The notes beneath the pieces were generated by a model that worked only from the letters and a program-made list of their open reading frames with translations, was not told the origin of the DNA and did no database searches. Shown here piece by piece: positions 17,033-26,167 of a stretch of 64,000 nt of DNA. Positions within the stretch are counted from its first letter, which is position 1; the number at the start of each line of letters is the position of its first letter. Source of the DNA: Nitrospinaceae bacterium UBA7883 (lineage in GTDB: Bacteria > Nitrospinota_A > UBA7883); contig DLRR01000012.1 in assembly GCA_002500605.1 (NCBI GenBank), positions 1 through 64,000 on the forward strand, given 5' to 3'. A program made the position numbers and the translations under genes.

Positions 17033-18844
17033 ATGAACAATAGAAATAAAGCAGTTGATAAATTAAATACTTACAAAGGTATTTCTGCATCATCTGGCAT
17101 CGTAATAGGTAGAGCTTATGTCCTTGATCGAGAACTTTTTGTTGTGCCTAAACGGCCAGTTGCAGTGGACGACTTAGAAAATGAAATGCAGCGTTTCAAG
17201 TTGGCGGTAGAAGATTCACTTAGCGAAATGACTGATATTAAAGAACAAATCATGGAGGAGCTAGAAAAAGATGTTCCCCTAATGATTTTTAATGCACACC
17301 TTGAAATACTCAGGGATCCGTCAATAGTCCAAGAAGTTAGTAATTTAATAGAGGCAAATAAATGTAACGCTGAATGGGCTCTTAAACTCCTCCTAGAAAG
17401 ATATAGAAACCGTTTTTCACGGATTAAGGATAGTTATGCACGCGAACGGGTTAACGATATAGAACAGACTTTAGCGCGAATCCAGCGAAACCTTATGCGT
17501 GATGCTACAAATACAGCGGTACCTGCGGATTTAGATACGTCCATCATTCTTGTTGCCCATGACCTTACTCCATCAGACACATTGCAGCTTGATACAGGTA
17601 AAGTTATCGGCATAGCAACCGATGTTGGCGGTAAAACATCTCATGCAGGTATTATAGCCGCGTCCATGGATATTCCTGCGGTGGTGGGATTAAAAACTCT
17701 ATCAAAAGATATAAAAACCGGCGAATCGGTTATTGTCGACGGTAACAATGGTATGGTTATCCTAAAGCCAACCTCGAGCCAATTCGTTGAATATAATTCT
17801 AAAAGACAGAAATATCTATATTTTGATCAAGCACTGCAGGCTAATAAACATCTTGAAGCAAAGACCTTAGATGGGAAAAAAATCAGTGTGCTGGCTAATA
17901 TTGAATCATCTCACGACCTTGTACATCTTAAGGAACACGGAGCTGAAGGAGTTGGTCTTTACCGAACTGAATATTTGTACATAAATCGTAATAATCTCCC
18001 TGATGAAGAAAAACAGTTTGACGATTATAAACGTGTCGCCACGACCTTAAGCCCCAATCCGGCGATCATTCGTACATTTGATCTTGGTGGTGACAAGCTA
18101 ACCGCCTATATGAACAGTGACACTAATGAGCCTAACCCAGCATTAGGATTACGCGCAATACGCTTTTGCCTTCGCTATGTTGACCTTTTTAAAACTCAGC
18201 TTCGGGCAGTTTTACGAGCGTCGGCATTTGGATCTCTAAAAATAATGTATCCACTTATTACCGATGTTCAAGAACTAAAAGATGCCAACGCTATTTTAGA
18301 AAGTTGCAAGGAAGAACTGAGGCTGAAAGGACATAAGTTTAACAACACTATCGAAGTAGGGATCATGATTGAGACCCCAAGCGCCGTAATGATAGCCCCA
18401 GAGCTTGCTAAGCACTGTTCGTTTTTTTCCATCGGAACCAACGATCTTATACAGTATACAATGGCGATTGACAGGGTGAATGAGAAGGTGGCCTACCTAT
18501 ATCAACCACTATCTCCAGCTATTATAAGAATGCTTGATGCTTGTATAAAGGCAGCTGATAATGCTGGTATTGCTGTTTCTGTGTGTGGGAAAATGGCAGG
18601 GGACCCAACATATGCACTCCTATTAATAGGTTTAGGGAATGTACAACAACTCTCGATGGACGTTCATTCAATACCAAAAATAAAACAATTCATCCGAACC
18701 ATTTCATTAGAAAAAGCAAGGAAGATTGCAAGCACGGTAAGGTTGCTTGGCTCTACAAAAGAAGTTAAGAACTATATGTTCTCTCAAGTCGAAGAATCGC
18801 TTGTGGAAGGAATCAGTTCCGATTTGCTGGAGGATTCAAGCTAA
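17033..18844 (+). CDS. ptsI: Phosphoenolpyruvate-protein phosphotransferase (enzyme I)
   Basis: Takes phosphate from phosphoenolpyruvate and passes it to HPr. All 603 residues are present. The N-terminal HPr-binding helical domain (residues about 40-150) is followed by the phosphohistidine domain with His 204 in GGKTSHAGIIAAS. The PEP-binding barrel has EGVGLYRTEYLY, IRTFDLGGDK, SIGTNDLIQYTMAIDR and SVCGKMAGD. No GAF domain precedes it, so it is EI proper rather than EI-Ntr (PtsP). A ribosome site AGGAAA lies just before ATG 17033. The gap 16744-17032 shows no HPr. Confidence 0.96.
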   Translation: MNNRNKAVDKLNTYKGISASSGIVIGRAYVLDRELFVVPKRPVAVDDLENEMQRFKLAVEDSLSEMTDIKEQIMEELEKDVPLMIFNAHLEILRDPSIVQEVSNLIEANKCNAEWALKLLLERYRNRFSRIKDSYARERVNDIEQTLARIQRNLMRDATNTAVPADLDTSIILVAHDLTPSDTLQLDTGKVIGIATDVGGKTSHAGIIAASMDIPAVVGLKTLSKDIKTGESVIVDGNNGMVILKPTSSQFVEYNSKRQKYLYFDQALQANKHLEAKTLDGKKISVLANIESSHDLVHLKEHGAEGVGLYRTEYLYINRNNLPDEEKQFDDYKRVATTLSPNPAIIRTFDLGGDKLTAYMNSDTNEPNPALGLRAIRFCLRYVDLFKTQLRAVLRASAFGSLKIMYPLITDVQELKDANAILESCKEELRLKGHKFNNTIEVGIMIETPSAVMIAPELAKHCSFFSIGTNDLIQYTMAIDRVNEKVAYLYQPLSPAIIRMLDACIKAADNAGIAVSVCGKMAGDPTYALLLIGLGNVQQLSMDVHSIPKIKQFIRTISLEKARKIASTVRLLGSTKEVKNYMFSQVEESLVEGISSDLLEDSS

Positions 18845-18865
18845 TCCGATCACCACTCTCCACTC

Positions 18866-20421
18866 ATGAGGTTGAAGCTAAAGGCAAAATTATTAGGGCC
18901 GCCGGGTCTGTAAGTTTAGCTACCTTGCTCTCCCGTATTCTAGGTTTTGTCCGTGACATGGTGATAGCAGACCTCTTTGGCGCTAAAGCCACGGCCGATG
19001 CCTTCTTTATCGCGTTTAGAATACCAAATCTCTTCCGCCGATTCACTGCCGAAGGCGCTTTAACAGCAGCATTCGTACCAATTTTTTCGAATACATTGGA
19101 AAGTCGTGGAAAATTACAAGCTTTTAGACTGGCATGCAACGTTCTTGGCATTCTTGCTTTAGTTCTGGCAATCACTATATCCGCGGGAATGATTTTCACT
19201 CCACAAATTGTTTATGCTATAGCACCAGGATTTATTGGTGATGACAAACTTTTTCAGCTTACATCATTACTCACTATGATGATGTTCCCATATCTATTTT
19301 TCATATCCGTCACCGCTCTATTCATGGCAATGTTAAACACACTTGGGAAGTTTTTTATCCCTGCCCTGGCCCCTGCGTCATTTAATATAGCTGTTATTAT
19401 CTGTGCATTTACCATGCACGATTACTTTTCGCAGCCTACAGTGGCACTAGCGGTTGGAGTGCTTGTTGGTGGTATAGCCCAACTGCTTGTTCAGCTATGG
19501 CCGCTATTCAAGCTTGGATTTCGTTACATACCAACATTCGATCTAAAAGATTACGCCACACGTCGCATTGGATTTCTAATGGCGCCAGCAGCACTTGGAA
19601 TGGCTGTAGCAGAAATAAATATTTTTATCGACACCCTTTTAGCCTCATTACTCCCCGAGGGTAGCGTTTCTTATCTTTATTATGGTAATCGAGTTGTTCA
19701 GTTTCCCCTGGGAGTATTTGGTATAGCCGTAGGTATTGCTGCCCTCCCTTCAATGTCGAGCATTGTGGCTCGTGGAAAGCAGGCTCAACTTACAGACATT
19801 TTATCGCATTCATTAAGGCTAATTTTCTTTATAGCGATTCCATCAACATTCGGTCTCATATTGTTAGCTGACCCAATAACCAATGTACTATTTGAGAGAG
19901 GCCAGTTCGATGCTGTTGCCAGGTCCGGGACCGCCTTCGCTATGGTATTTTATGCCATAGGATTAGTTGCTTTTTCAGGTGTAAAAATCGCAGCTTCCGC
20001 TTTTTATGCTATGAAAGATACTAAAACCCCTACTAAGGTAGCCTCATGGTGTATGCTCTTGAATATAGTACTTAACTTACTATTTATGGGACCACTAAAA
20101 CACGGTGGTCTTGCATTAGCTACATCGATTTCTTCTATAGTCAACCTTATTATGCTACTTCAGATTTACAGGAGAGAACACAAAGGAGTGGATGGATATA
20201 AACTAGTAAAGTCTTCCCTTAAAATGACAGCTGCCTCTGCATTAATGCTTGTAATAGTCTATTCGTATATCACAGCTTTTTTCTCCTATGAAGCATCCAC
20301 TTTTGCTCGCGCAGGCCACTTAATAATTGCAGTATTGGTTGGTGCTATTGTTTACATCTCAACCGTGTACTACATCGGGTCGGAGGAGGCAAAGGAGATC
20401 AAGAAACAATTCTTTAAATAG
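18866..20421 (+). CDS. murJ: Lipid II flippase MurJ, start disputed (frameshift or non-canonical start)
   Basis: MATE-like flippase moving lipid II across the inner membrane. The main frame carries the MurJ opening LSRILGFVRDMVIADLFGAK, RIPNLFRRFTAEGALTAAFV and about 14 hydrophobic helices. The first standard in-frame codon is TTG 18925, which cuts the first helix. Upstream codons still encode typical MurJ sequence (KIIRAAGSVSLATLLSR) but contain no ATG, GTG or TTG. Two explanations fit. ATG 18866 in the neighbouring frame reads MRLKLKAK and would join exactly if the AAAA at 18886-18889 had one more A or slipped by -1. Or ATC 18844 is used, ten bases after GGAGG at 18829-18833. The family call is firm; the start is not. 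Confidence 0.85.
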
Positions 20422-20477
20422 CTATTATCACAAAATGCTGGTTAATTTTTGCTGTTAGCCACTACGCGCCCGATAAA

Positions 20478-21467
20478 TCAAAGCCTAGCAATTCTCATTT
20501 CAAGTTTTTCAGCTTCATCCGTTGCTTCCTCCACTCCCAAGGCTTTTCCTAATTCACCTTTAAAAATATTATAGGAAAAGATCTGTACCTTATAAACCTG
20601 ATTTTTGACCTTTATTCCATAAACAGCTCCGTTCGGGTGAACATAGTGATTACCATCTACATTGTACCGATACCATTTTGGAGTCCTAAATATTTCACCA
20701 TACTCATCCATAAAATAAGCAATGGAGTCCCCTGGATTATCAATTGTGGACCACTTTGCACCAAATTTATTTGACCCAATGGCACCGCCTTTTCCGCCGC
20801 CACTGACAGAACTATTTGTGATTAATTTTCGGCCTTGGTGCTTAATATCCCATCCAACCCCGTTCGCCTCAACAACTGTACCAGAAGAGAACTTAAATGC
20901 TTCGCCTGGCTTGAGCATGTCCACTGAATCATCACACAAAGGTTTATCTTTTCCATCTTGGTATGCATACTGAAAAGTGATTGACTCACCATCAGCTCCA
21001 ATTTTTCTAATTCGCATCTTTGCGTAGCTTTTTCCATTCGCCAAACGTAATTTCCAACCTTTAGCAACAGGAGCTTTCCAATGCTCCGCATCTTTTTCCC
21101 GCCATCCAAAAATCGCTGGCTCTACTGCTTCTTCCTTCCATTTAACATTAGGAGCTACATCCTTCACAGCATCAAACTTTGGAGCCCATTCTTTGTCGGT
21201 CATCTTAATAAATTCGTCTCTAGATGCGTTGATGGGTGGGTCAAGCAAACATCCCTGGACCGAACCAATACCAGCAACACCACTGTTGAGATATACAACA
21301 GATCTTTTAAACGCAATGTCCCAATCATCACTGTTATTTGCCTCTGCTTCACTTAGGTCAACTTTCTTGGCATCGGCCAGTCTAAAGTATTGTGGTGTTT
21401 CGCCATCAACCGCCCCGCCTGGAAGAATACCAGGAGTGGCATATACTGATATTACTTTCCAATCCAT
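20478..21467 (-). CDS. Tandem HmuY-like domain protein
   Basis: HmuY is a heme-binding beta-fold normally exported as a lipoprotein. Here two HmuY-like units sit in one 329-residue chain. Unit 1 has DDWDIAFKRSVVYLNSG and later GWKLRLANGKSYAKMRIRKI. Unit 2 has GVGWDIKHQGRKLITNSSV, GGGKGGAIG, WYRYNVDGN and YGIKVKNQVYKVQIFSYN. I choose ATG 21467 because GAGGAG lies 9 bases upstream. The longer GTG 21530 frame adds 21 residues including AAWIFLKH, with no convincing signal peptide or lipobox either way. So localisation is puzzling. No TonB receptor or heme enzyme adjoins it. Heme binding is inferred from fold family only. Confidence 0.65.
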   Translation of the reverse strand: MDWKVISVYATPGILPGGAVDGETPQYFRLADAKKVDLSEAEANNSDDWDIAFKRSVVYLNSGVAGIGSVQGCLLDPPINASRDEFIKMTDKEWAPKFDAVKDVAPNVKWKEEAVEPAIFGWREKDAEHWKAPVAKGWKLRLANGKSYAKMRIRKIGADGESITFQYAYQDGKDKPLCDDSVDMLKPGEAFKFSSGTVVEANGVGWDIKHQGRKLITNSSVSGGGKGGAIGSNKFGAKWSTIDNPGDSIAYFMDEYGEIFRTPKWYRYNVDGNHYVHPNGAVYGIKVKNQVYKVQIFSYNIFKGELGKALGVEEATDEAEKLEMRIARL

Positions 21468-21861
21468 TTGATTGATCTCCTCATTCTGTATTGTGTGTTT
21501 CAAGAATATCCAAGCTGCAAAAAAAACCACAGCTTTAACACAGCATCCTTAAAGATCGTCACAAGTTTGTAAGGTTCTCGAGAATTAAATAGTAAATTTT
21601 TCCATAAGAAAAAAACAGCAATTAAAGTATAACCGAAAATTATCGTTTCCTATTTGCGGATTGTAATGGGAAACTATTGACCAGCGTCGGAAAACAATGT
21701 GTGGTAGGTAAGTTTAGGCAAAAACAAGCTGATGACGGGAGGTTGCTGTTGAACAAAATATCTCCACAACAAAATACTACGCTTTACTCAAAATTTATAG
21801 AAAGGGATATCTATAAAAACAAATTCAAGTTGCCTGTACCTCTTGTTACTCTAAATTTGCC
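21468..21861. other. Intergenic stretch between the HmuY-like gene and pilD
   Basis: About 390 bp. It contains the ribosome site of the HmuY-like gene (GAGGAG on the minus strand at 21477-21482) and its presumed promoter. A short plus-strand frame from TTG 21677 overlaps the pilD 3' end and resembles nothing. I see no RNA gene, repeat or strong terminator. Confidence 0.4.
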
Positions 21862-22665
21862 TTACGGGATTAGATATGAACCAATAAACCTCTCACCGTA
21901 AAAAACAGCTGCCAATGCTCCAATCGATAAAAATGGTCCAAATGGGACTTTATCTGTACGTGAACCACCAAAGAAAAGTATACTGCTTACACCAAATAAA
22001 GCACCTGTAATCGAGGCAAGCACTATGACTAGTAGAGCTAGTTTCCACCCTAGAAAAGCACCTATGGCTGCCATCAGTTTTATATCGCCACCGCCTAATC
22101 CATTTGGGTAGCAAATGGCTAGAATAAAAAACAATCCCCCTCCTAGAAGAATACCGTATAAAGATTCAGCGATGCCAAGTAAAGTGAAATGCGATATTAA
22201 AACACCAAATACTAGCGCACCAAAGGAGAGCTCATCTGGAATTATTTGATATTCTAGATCGATGAACACAGCAGCCACAAGAATCCATAAGAAAACGCCA
22301 TATGCCATACTAGTTGCGTTATAGCCGTGTTGAGCAAATACTAGCAAGGTTAATATCCCGGTTATTAGCTCCACAAAAGGATACCGCAGTGAGATGGTTG
22401 TTCCACAATAGCGGCAAATTCCACCCAATGCGCACCAACTCACCAAAGGAATGTTATCTTTTACAATTATCGGCTCACCACATTGAGGACAATGTGAGCA
22501 CGGCCTCATGACCGAAAGTCCCTTAGGCATGCGGTAAATTACGACATTTAAAAAACTACCAACGCATAACCCAAGCAGAAACAGACAAGCCATCTCCGCT
22601 AATTGTATTGATTCTATTTCTGAGTCCTCGTTATGTTTTTTTCGATTTGATAATGCCGATCGCAT
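21862..22665 (-). CDS. pilD: Prepilin leader peptidase / N-methyltransferase (A24)
   Basis: Inner-membrane aspartyl protease that cleaves and N-methylates type IV pilin or type II secretion pseudopilins. GSFLNVVIYRMPKG starts the family region. Two cysteine pairs (CPQCGEP and CRYCGTT) form the zinc-binding cytoplasmic loop. The catalytic aspartates are in DLEYQIIPDE and GGGDIKLMAAIG. Several transmembrane helices follow. The ATG at 22665 gives 267 residues and overlaps tag by 52 bp. An internal ATG at 22593 avoids the overlap but leaves a short N-terminus and puts GGAG directly against it. No pilin genes are in the window. Confidence 0.93.
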   Translation of the reverse strand: MRSALSNRKKHNEDSEIESIQLAEMACLFLLGLCVGSFLNVVIYRMPKGLSVMRPCSHCPQCGEPIIVKDNIPLVSWCALGGICRYCGTTISLRYPFVELITGILTLLVFAQHGYNATSMAYGVFLWILVAAVFIDLEYQIIPDELSFGALVFGVLISHFTLLGIAESLYGILLGGGLFFILAICYPNGLGGGDIKLMAAIGAFLGWKLALLVIVLASITGALFGVSSILFFGGSRTDKVPFGPFLSIGALAAVFYGERFIGSYLIP

Positions 22666-23198
22666 GTAGTCAAGTGATCATTGACCATTCCTATTGCCTG
22701 CATAAAGGCGTAGCATACTTTGGGACCAATAAATTGAAACCCTTTTTTCTTTAGATCCTTACTCATTGCAATTGACTCAGCCGTTGTTGTTGGAATTTCG
22801 GCAATTTTATTAAAACGATTTGTCTTTTGTCGGCCGTCAGTAAATTGCCAAATATATTTATCGAATGATTCAAATTTTTCCCGAACTCTGATGAAGGCTT
22901 CTGCATTTCTCACTGCAGCTAATACTTTTAATTTATTTCTTACAATACCTTTGTCTTGAAGCAAATTATCAATCTTTTGATCACTATATTCAACTATCCT
23001 GTTAAACTCAAAATTGTCAAATACTTGATTAAATCTTTTTCTCTTTTTGAGGATGGTTATCCAACTTAAACCGGCCTGCATGCTCTCAAGAATTAAGAAT
23101 TCAAACAATATCCTATCATCGTGCACTGGCACACCCCATTCATTATCATGATAATCGCGATAGAGTTTGCTTCCTTCTGACCAAGGGCAGCGTTTCAT
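22614..23198 (-). CDS. tag: DNA-3-methyladenine glycosylase I
   Basis: Removes 3-methyladenine from alkylated DNA. The family pattern is complete: RCPWSEGSKLYRDYHDNEWG at the N-terminus, FEFLILESMQAGLSWITIL, the FDKYIWQF segment, and C-terminal GPKVCYAFMQAIGMVNDH with zinc-binding Cys and His residues. Length of 194 residues is usual. The start ATG lies next to the end of the intergenic region after recA, so tag and pilD probably share a promoter. Its position near recA groups two DNA-repair genes, but a non-coding gap separates them. Confidence 0.94.
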   Translation of the reverse strand: MKRCPWSEGSKLYRDYHDNEWGVPVHDDRILFEFLILESMQAGLSWITILKKRKRFNQVFDNFEFNRIVEYSDQKIDNLLQDKGIVRNKLKVLAAVRNAEAFIRVREKFESFDKYIWQFTDGRQKTNRFNKIAEIPTTTAESIAMSKDLKKKGFQFIGPKVCYAFMQAIGMVNDHLTTCDRHYQIEKNITRTQK

Positions 23199-23280
23199 TT
23201 TTCAGAACTTTCGGATTTCGTAGGGTTAGTGTTTACTCAACTCAGAAAATTCGCAGTCCTTTAGGAATTTGAATGTTTCT

Positions 23281-23580
23281 CTAGTCTAGCGACTGCCCAA
23301 GTAGACGGATAGAATCTCGCCAGGCTCGTACTTGGCTTTCACCGGTATCCGGTACAAATAATTTAAAAGCATCTACAACCGAAGTGACATCAGACTTCAC
23401 AAAGGTTGATAAGGTGTCGCAGTAACCTGTTTGCGTCATTTTTCTGCCAAAGTGTTGCCTTCTGAGTCGCCCGAACAACTTGCAAATTGATTGTAAAGTA
23501 AGATCAACGACTTTTTTTGATCCTTGCCAATTACTACTGACTAGGGAGCTCGTGCTTGAATCCCGGCCATTCCATTGATC
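23281..23580 (-). pseudogene. Unidentified open frame downstream of recA, possible gene remnant
   Basis: The minus-strand frame is open from a TGA near 23585 to the stop at 23281, roughly 98 codons. The only usual start in it is TTG 23478, which would leave 65 residues. The predicted chain ends with AFKLFVPDTGESQVRAWRDS and a short helix. It does not look like RecX, the common gene in this position. No ribosome site fits the TTG. It may be a decayed gene or chance; I cannot name it. Confidence 0.25.
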
Positions 23581-23592
23581 TTGTCAAGTATT

Positions 23593-24684
23593 TTACCTGC
23601 TTTTTGCTTTTACTTGGTTATCAACCTCTGATTTATCAGTAGTTACCTTTTCCACTGGTGTAATATTATCTACTGAAACTTGTGGCAGACCAATTTTTTC
23701 CCGAAGTTTATTCTCAAGCTCCTCGGATATCTCCGGGTAGTCACGCAAGAATTTTTTTGCATTTTCTCTTCCTTGCCCTATCCGGTCTTCACCATATGAT
23801 AGCCATGATCCAGATTTTTCTACAAGTCCATTGATTACCCCAAGGTCGATTAGATCCCCTTCTTTGGATATCCCTTCCCCAAATACAATATCCACTTCTA
23901 CTTCCTTAAACGGTGGTGCCATCTTATTTTTTACTACCTTAACTCTAGTCCGATTTCCAACTACATCCCCATGATCCTTGATAGAGGTAATTCGTCTAAT
24001 ATCAACTCTTACTGTGGAGTAAAATTTAAGGGCGTTTCCACCAGTGGTGGTTTCTGGATTACCAAAAGTAATGCCAATCTTTTGCCTAATCTGGTTAATA
24101 AATATTAGTGATGTTCTTGATTTTGCAATAATTGCCGTCAACTTCCTCAGTGCTTGGCTCATTAAACGGGCTTGCATTCCCATCTGCGGATCACCCATGT
24201 CACCTTCCAGTTCAGACTTTGGGACAAGAGCTGCAACTGAATCAATTACAATTACATCAACTGCTCCAGACCGAATTAACACTTCAGCGATTTCCAAAGC
24301 CTGTTCGCCTGAGTCAGGCTGTGAAATTATAAGGTTGTCTATATCTACGCCTAAGTTTCTAGCATATATTGGATCCAGGGCATGCTCTGCATCGATAAAA
24401 GCTGCATTTCCACCTAGTTTTTGAGCTTCGGCTATTATATGTAAGGTCAATGTAGTTTTACCAGACGATTCAGGGCCATATACTTCAACAACACGTCCTC
24501 GCGGGAAACCACCAATGCCTAGAGCAGTATCTATTGAAAGGCAGCCTGTGGGGATAACGGAAATCGGCTCCATGCTGTCATGGCTGTCACCCATTTTCAT
24601 GATAGCGCCCTTGCCAAACTGCTTTTCAATTTGGGTGAATGCTTGTTCTAGCATCCTGGATTTTTCGTCAGTTGCATTGACCAT
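23593..24684 (-). CDS. recA: Recombinase RecA
   Basis: Strand-exchange ATPase and LexA co-protease. All 363 residues fit. Walker A GPESSGKTT is at residues 70-78. Walker B is the VDVIVIDSVAALVPKSE region, loop L1 is MGDPQMGMQARLMSQALRK, and loop L2 surrounds INQIRQKIGITFGNPET. FYSTVRVDIRR and the FGEGISKEGDLIDLG core follow. A strong AGGAGG lies before the ATG at 24684. I see no obvious LexA box in the 160 bp upstream, but LexA sites vary between groups and were not searched exhaustively. recX does not follow. Confidence 0.98.
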   Translation of the reverse strand: MVNATDEKSRMLEQAFTQIEKQFGKGAIMKMGDSHDSMEPISVIPTGCLSIDTALGIGGFPRGRVVEVYGPESSGKTTLTLHIIAEAQKLGGNAAFIDAEHALDPIYARNLGVDIDNLIISQPDSGEQALEIAEVLIRSGAVDVIVIDSVAALVPKSELEGDMGDPQMGMQARLMSQALRKLTAIIAKSRTSLIFINQIRQKIGITFGNPETTTGGNALKFYSTVRVDIRRITSIKDHGDVVGNRTRVKVVKNKMAPPFKEVEVDIVFGEGISKEGDLIDLGVINGLVEKSGSWLSYGEDRIGQGRENAKKFLRDYPEISEELENKLREKIGLPQVSVDNITPVEKVTTDKSEVDNQVKAKSR

Positions 24685-24846
24685 CGGGCCTCCTATGGGG
24701 TTGCTATTTTCGATATCAGAACAATTATTTAATAATTTAATGTAAAAGAAAACAAAAGTAAACGAAAAAAAAGCAAAAATACAATTTTATAGCTTAAGAT
24801 ATTGTACTTAAAATGTTTAAACCTTTTATTCGCTGTTAAGTTTTTG

Positions 24847-26136
24847 TTAAATTACCTTTCCAGCAGGAATATACGTTCCCTTTGGTATTACCACTATTCC
24901 GTCTCTTATGAAATAACAATCCCCATCTTCATTAACAACCTGCTTTTTATTAACAATTTTAGCACCTGGACCAACAATAACGTTTTTATCAAGAATGGCT
25001 TTTTTAATAACAACATCCCTGCATATACCGAAATCTTTTCCTATAATTACTTTTCCTACACGGTCTGGTGAGTCAGTTCCCATAATTATTGACTCCGTCA
25101 CTTTTGTATTTTCTCCAATTCTCGATCGAATTCCTATTACTGACTTTTCAACACTTGAGCCTTTCTCAAAATAACATCCATCACTAATCACGGATTCGCT
25201 CACATGGCAATCTTGAAATCTAGAAGCGGTCAAAAACCTTTGCTTAGTAAAAATTTTTGTATCTTCTGAACCAAAAAAGTCAAAAGGTGGGTTTTTTGAC
25301 CCCAGTTTAATATTGGCGTTAAAGAATGATTGTATTGTTCCAATATCTTCCCAGTAGCCATTAAAAAGATGAGCAACTGTGTTATATTTTGTCAGTGATG
25401 ATGGAATTATATCTTTACCAAAATCGATTTTCCCCTCGTCCCTAAGCACTTCCCGCAAAACCTCAGACTCGAAAACATAAATACCCATAGAAGCCAGCCA
25501 GCGATTATTCTTATCCTCGATTCCGCAACTTACTCTTAAGTTTTCATTTATTTTAAGGTCTTCAACCACTGCCGAGTCTTTAGGCTTTTCAACGAACTCG
25601 ACTATTCTTCTATTTTTTTTTATTTTCATAATCCCAAGGCTATTTACCATGCTTCGCTTAACCGGTAACACAGCAACAGAAATATCAGCTTTCTTTGAAA
25701 GATGAGTGGCTAGCAATTCCTGAAAGTTCATTTTGTAGAGTTGGTCTCCGCTTAAAATAACAACCCGTTTATACCTCTCTAGATGGGCCAAACTTAGGCA
25801 CTTACGAACGGCATCTGCCGTCCCTTGAAACCAATCTTCTGCCCCACTGTCGGTCTGCGCAGCAGCTAGAGCTGTGACAAACCCATTGGTAAACACATCC
25901 ATCCGGTACGCTTTTGCTATGTGTTGGTTCAATGACGCACTCATAAATTGGGACAGCACATATATATTAGTTAGACCACTATGAATGCAATTACTTATGG
26001 GGACATCGATCAAGCGGTATTTCCCAGCAAGGGGCACAGCAGGTTTACACCGCATTTCAGTCAAGGGGTAAAGTCTTGTTCCTCTTCCTCCCCCAAGAAT
26101 AATGGCAAGGTTTGAAGTGATAAACATTCCTCCCAT
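24847..26136 (-). CDS. glgC: Glucose-1-phosphate adenylyltransferase
   Basis: Makes ADP-glucose for glycogen or other alpha-glucans. The nucleotidyltransferase loop GGGRGTRLYPLTEMRCKPAV is at the N-terminus. RLIDVPISNCIHSG, EDWFQGTADAVR and the product-site YWEDIGTIQSFFNAN follow. A C-terminal left-handed beta-helix ends in IVVIPKGTYIPAGKVI, a plant/cyanobacterial-like ending. The 429-residue length fits. ATG 26136 has AGGA 10-13 bases upstream and is preferred over Met 4. It lies 31 bp after dsbD on the same strand. No glgA or glgB adjoins it. Confidence 0.94.
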   Translation of the reverse strand: MGGMFITSNLAIILGGGRGTRLYPLTEMRCKPAVPLAGKYRLIDVPISNCIHSGLTNIYVLSQFMSASLNQHIAKAYRMDVFTNGFVTALAAAQTDSGAEDWFQGTADAVRKCLSLAHLERYKRVVILSGDQLYKMNFQELLATHLSKKADISVAVLPVKRSMVNSLGIMKIKKNRRIVEFVEKPKDSAVVEDLKINENLRVSCGIEDKNNRWLASMGIYVFESEVLREVLRDEGKIDFGKDIIPSSLTKYNTVAHLFNGYWEDIGTIQSFFNANIKLGSKNPPFDFFGSEDTKIFTKQRFLTASRFQDCHVSESVISDGCYFEKGSSVEKSVIGIRSRIGENTKVTESIIMGTDSPDRVGKVIIGKDFGICRDVVIKKAILDKNVIVGPGAKIVNKKQVVNEDGDCYFIRDGIVVIPKGTYIPAGKVI

Positions 26137-26167
26137 ACAATTACTTTCCTAATTACGGTGTTTGTAC

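Noticed and set aside
21677..21901. Small plus-strand gene beside pilD
   Set aside because: TTG start, overlaps the pilD 3' end, no family resemblance.
23281..23478. recX after recA
   Set aside because: The predicted sequence has no RecX pattern and the only start is a TTG without ribosome site.
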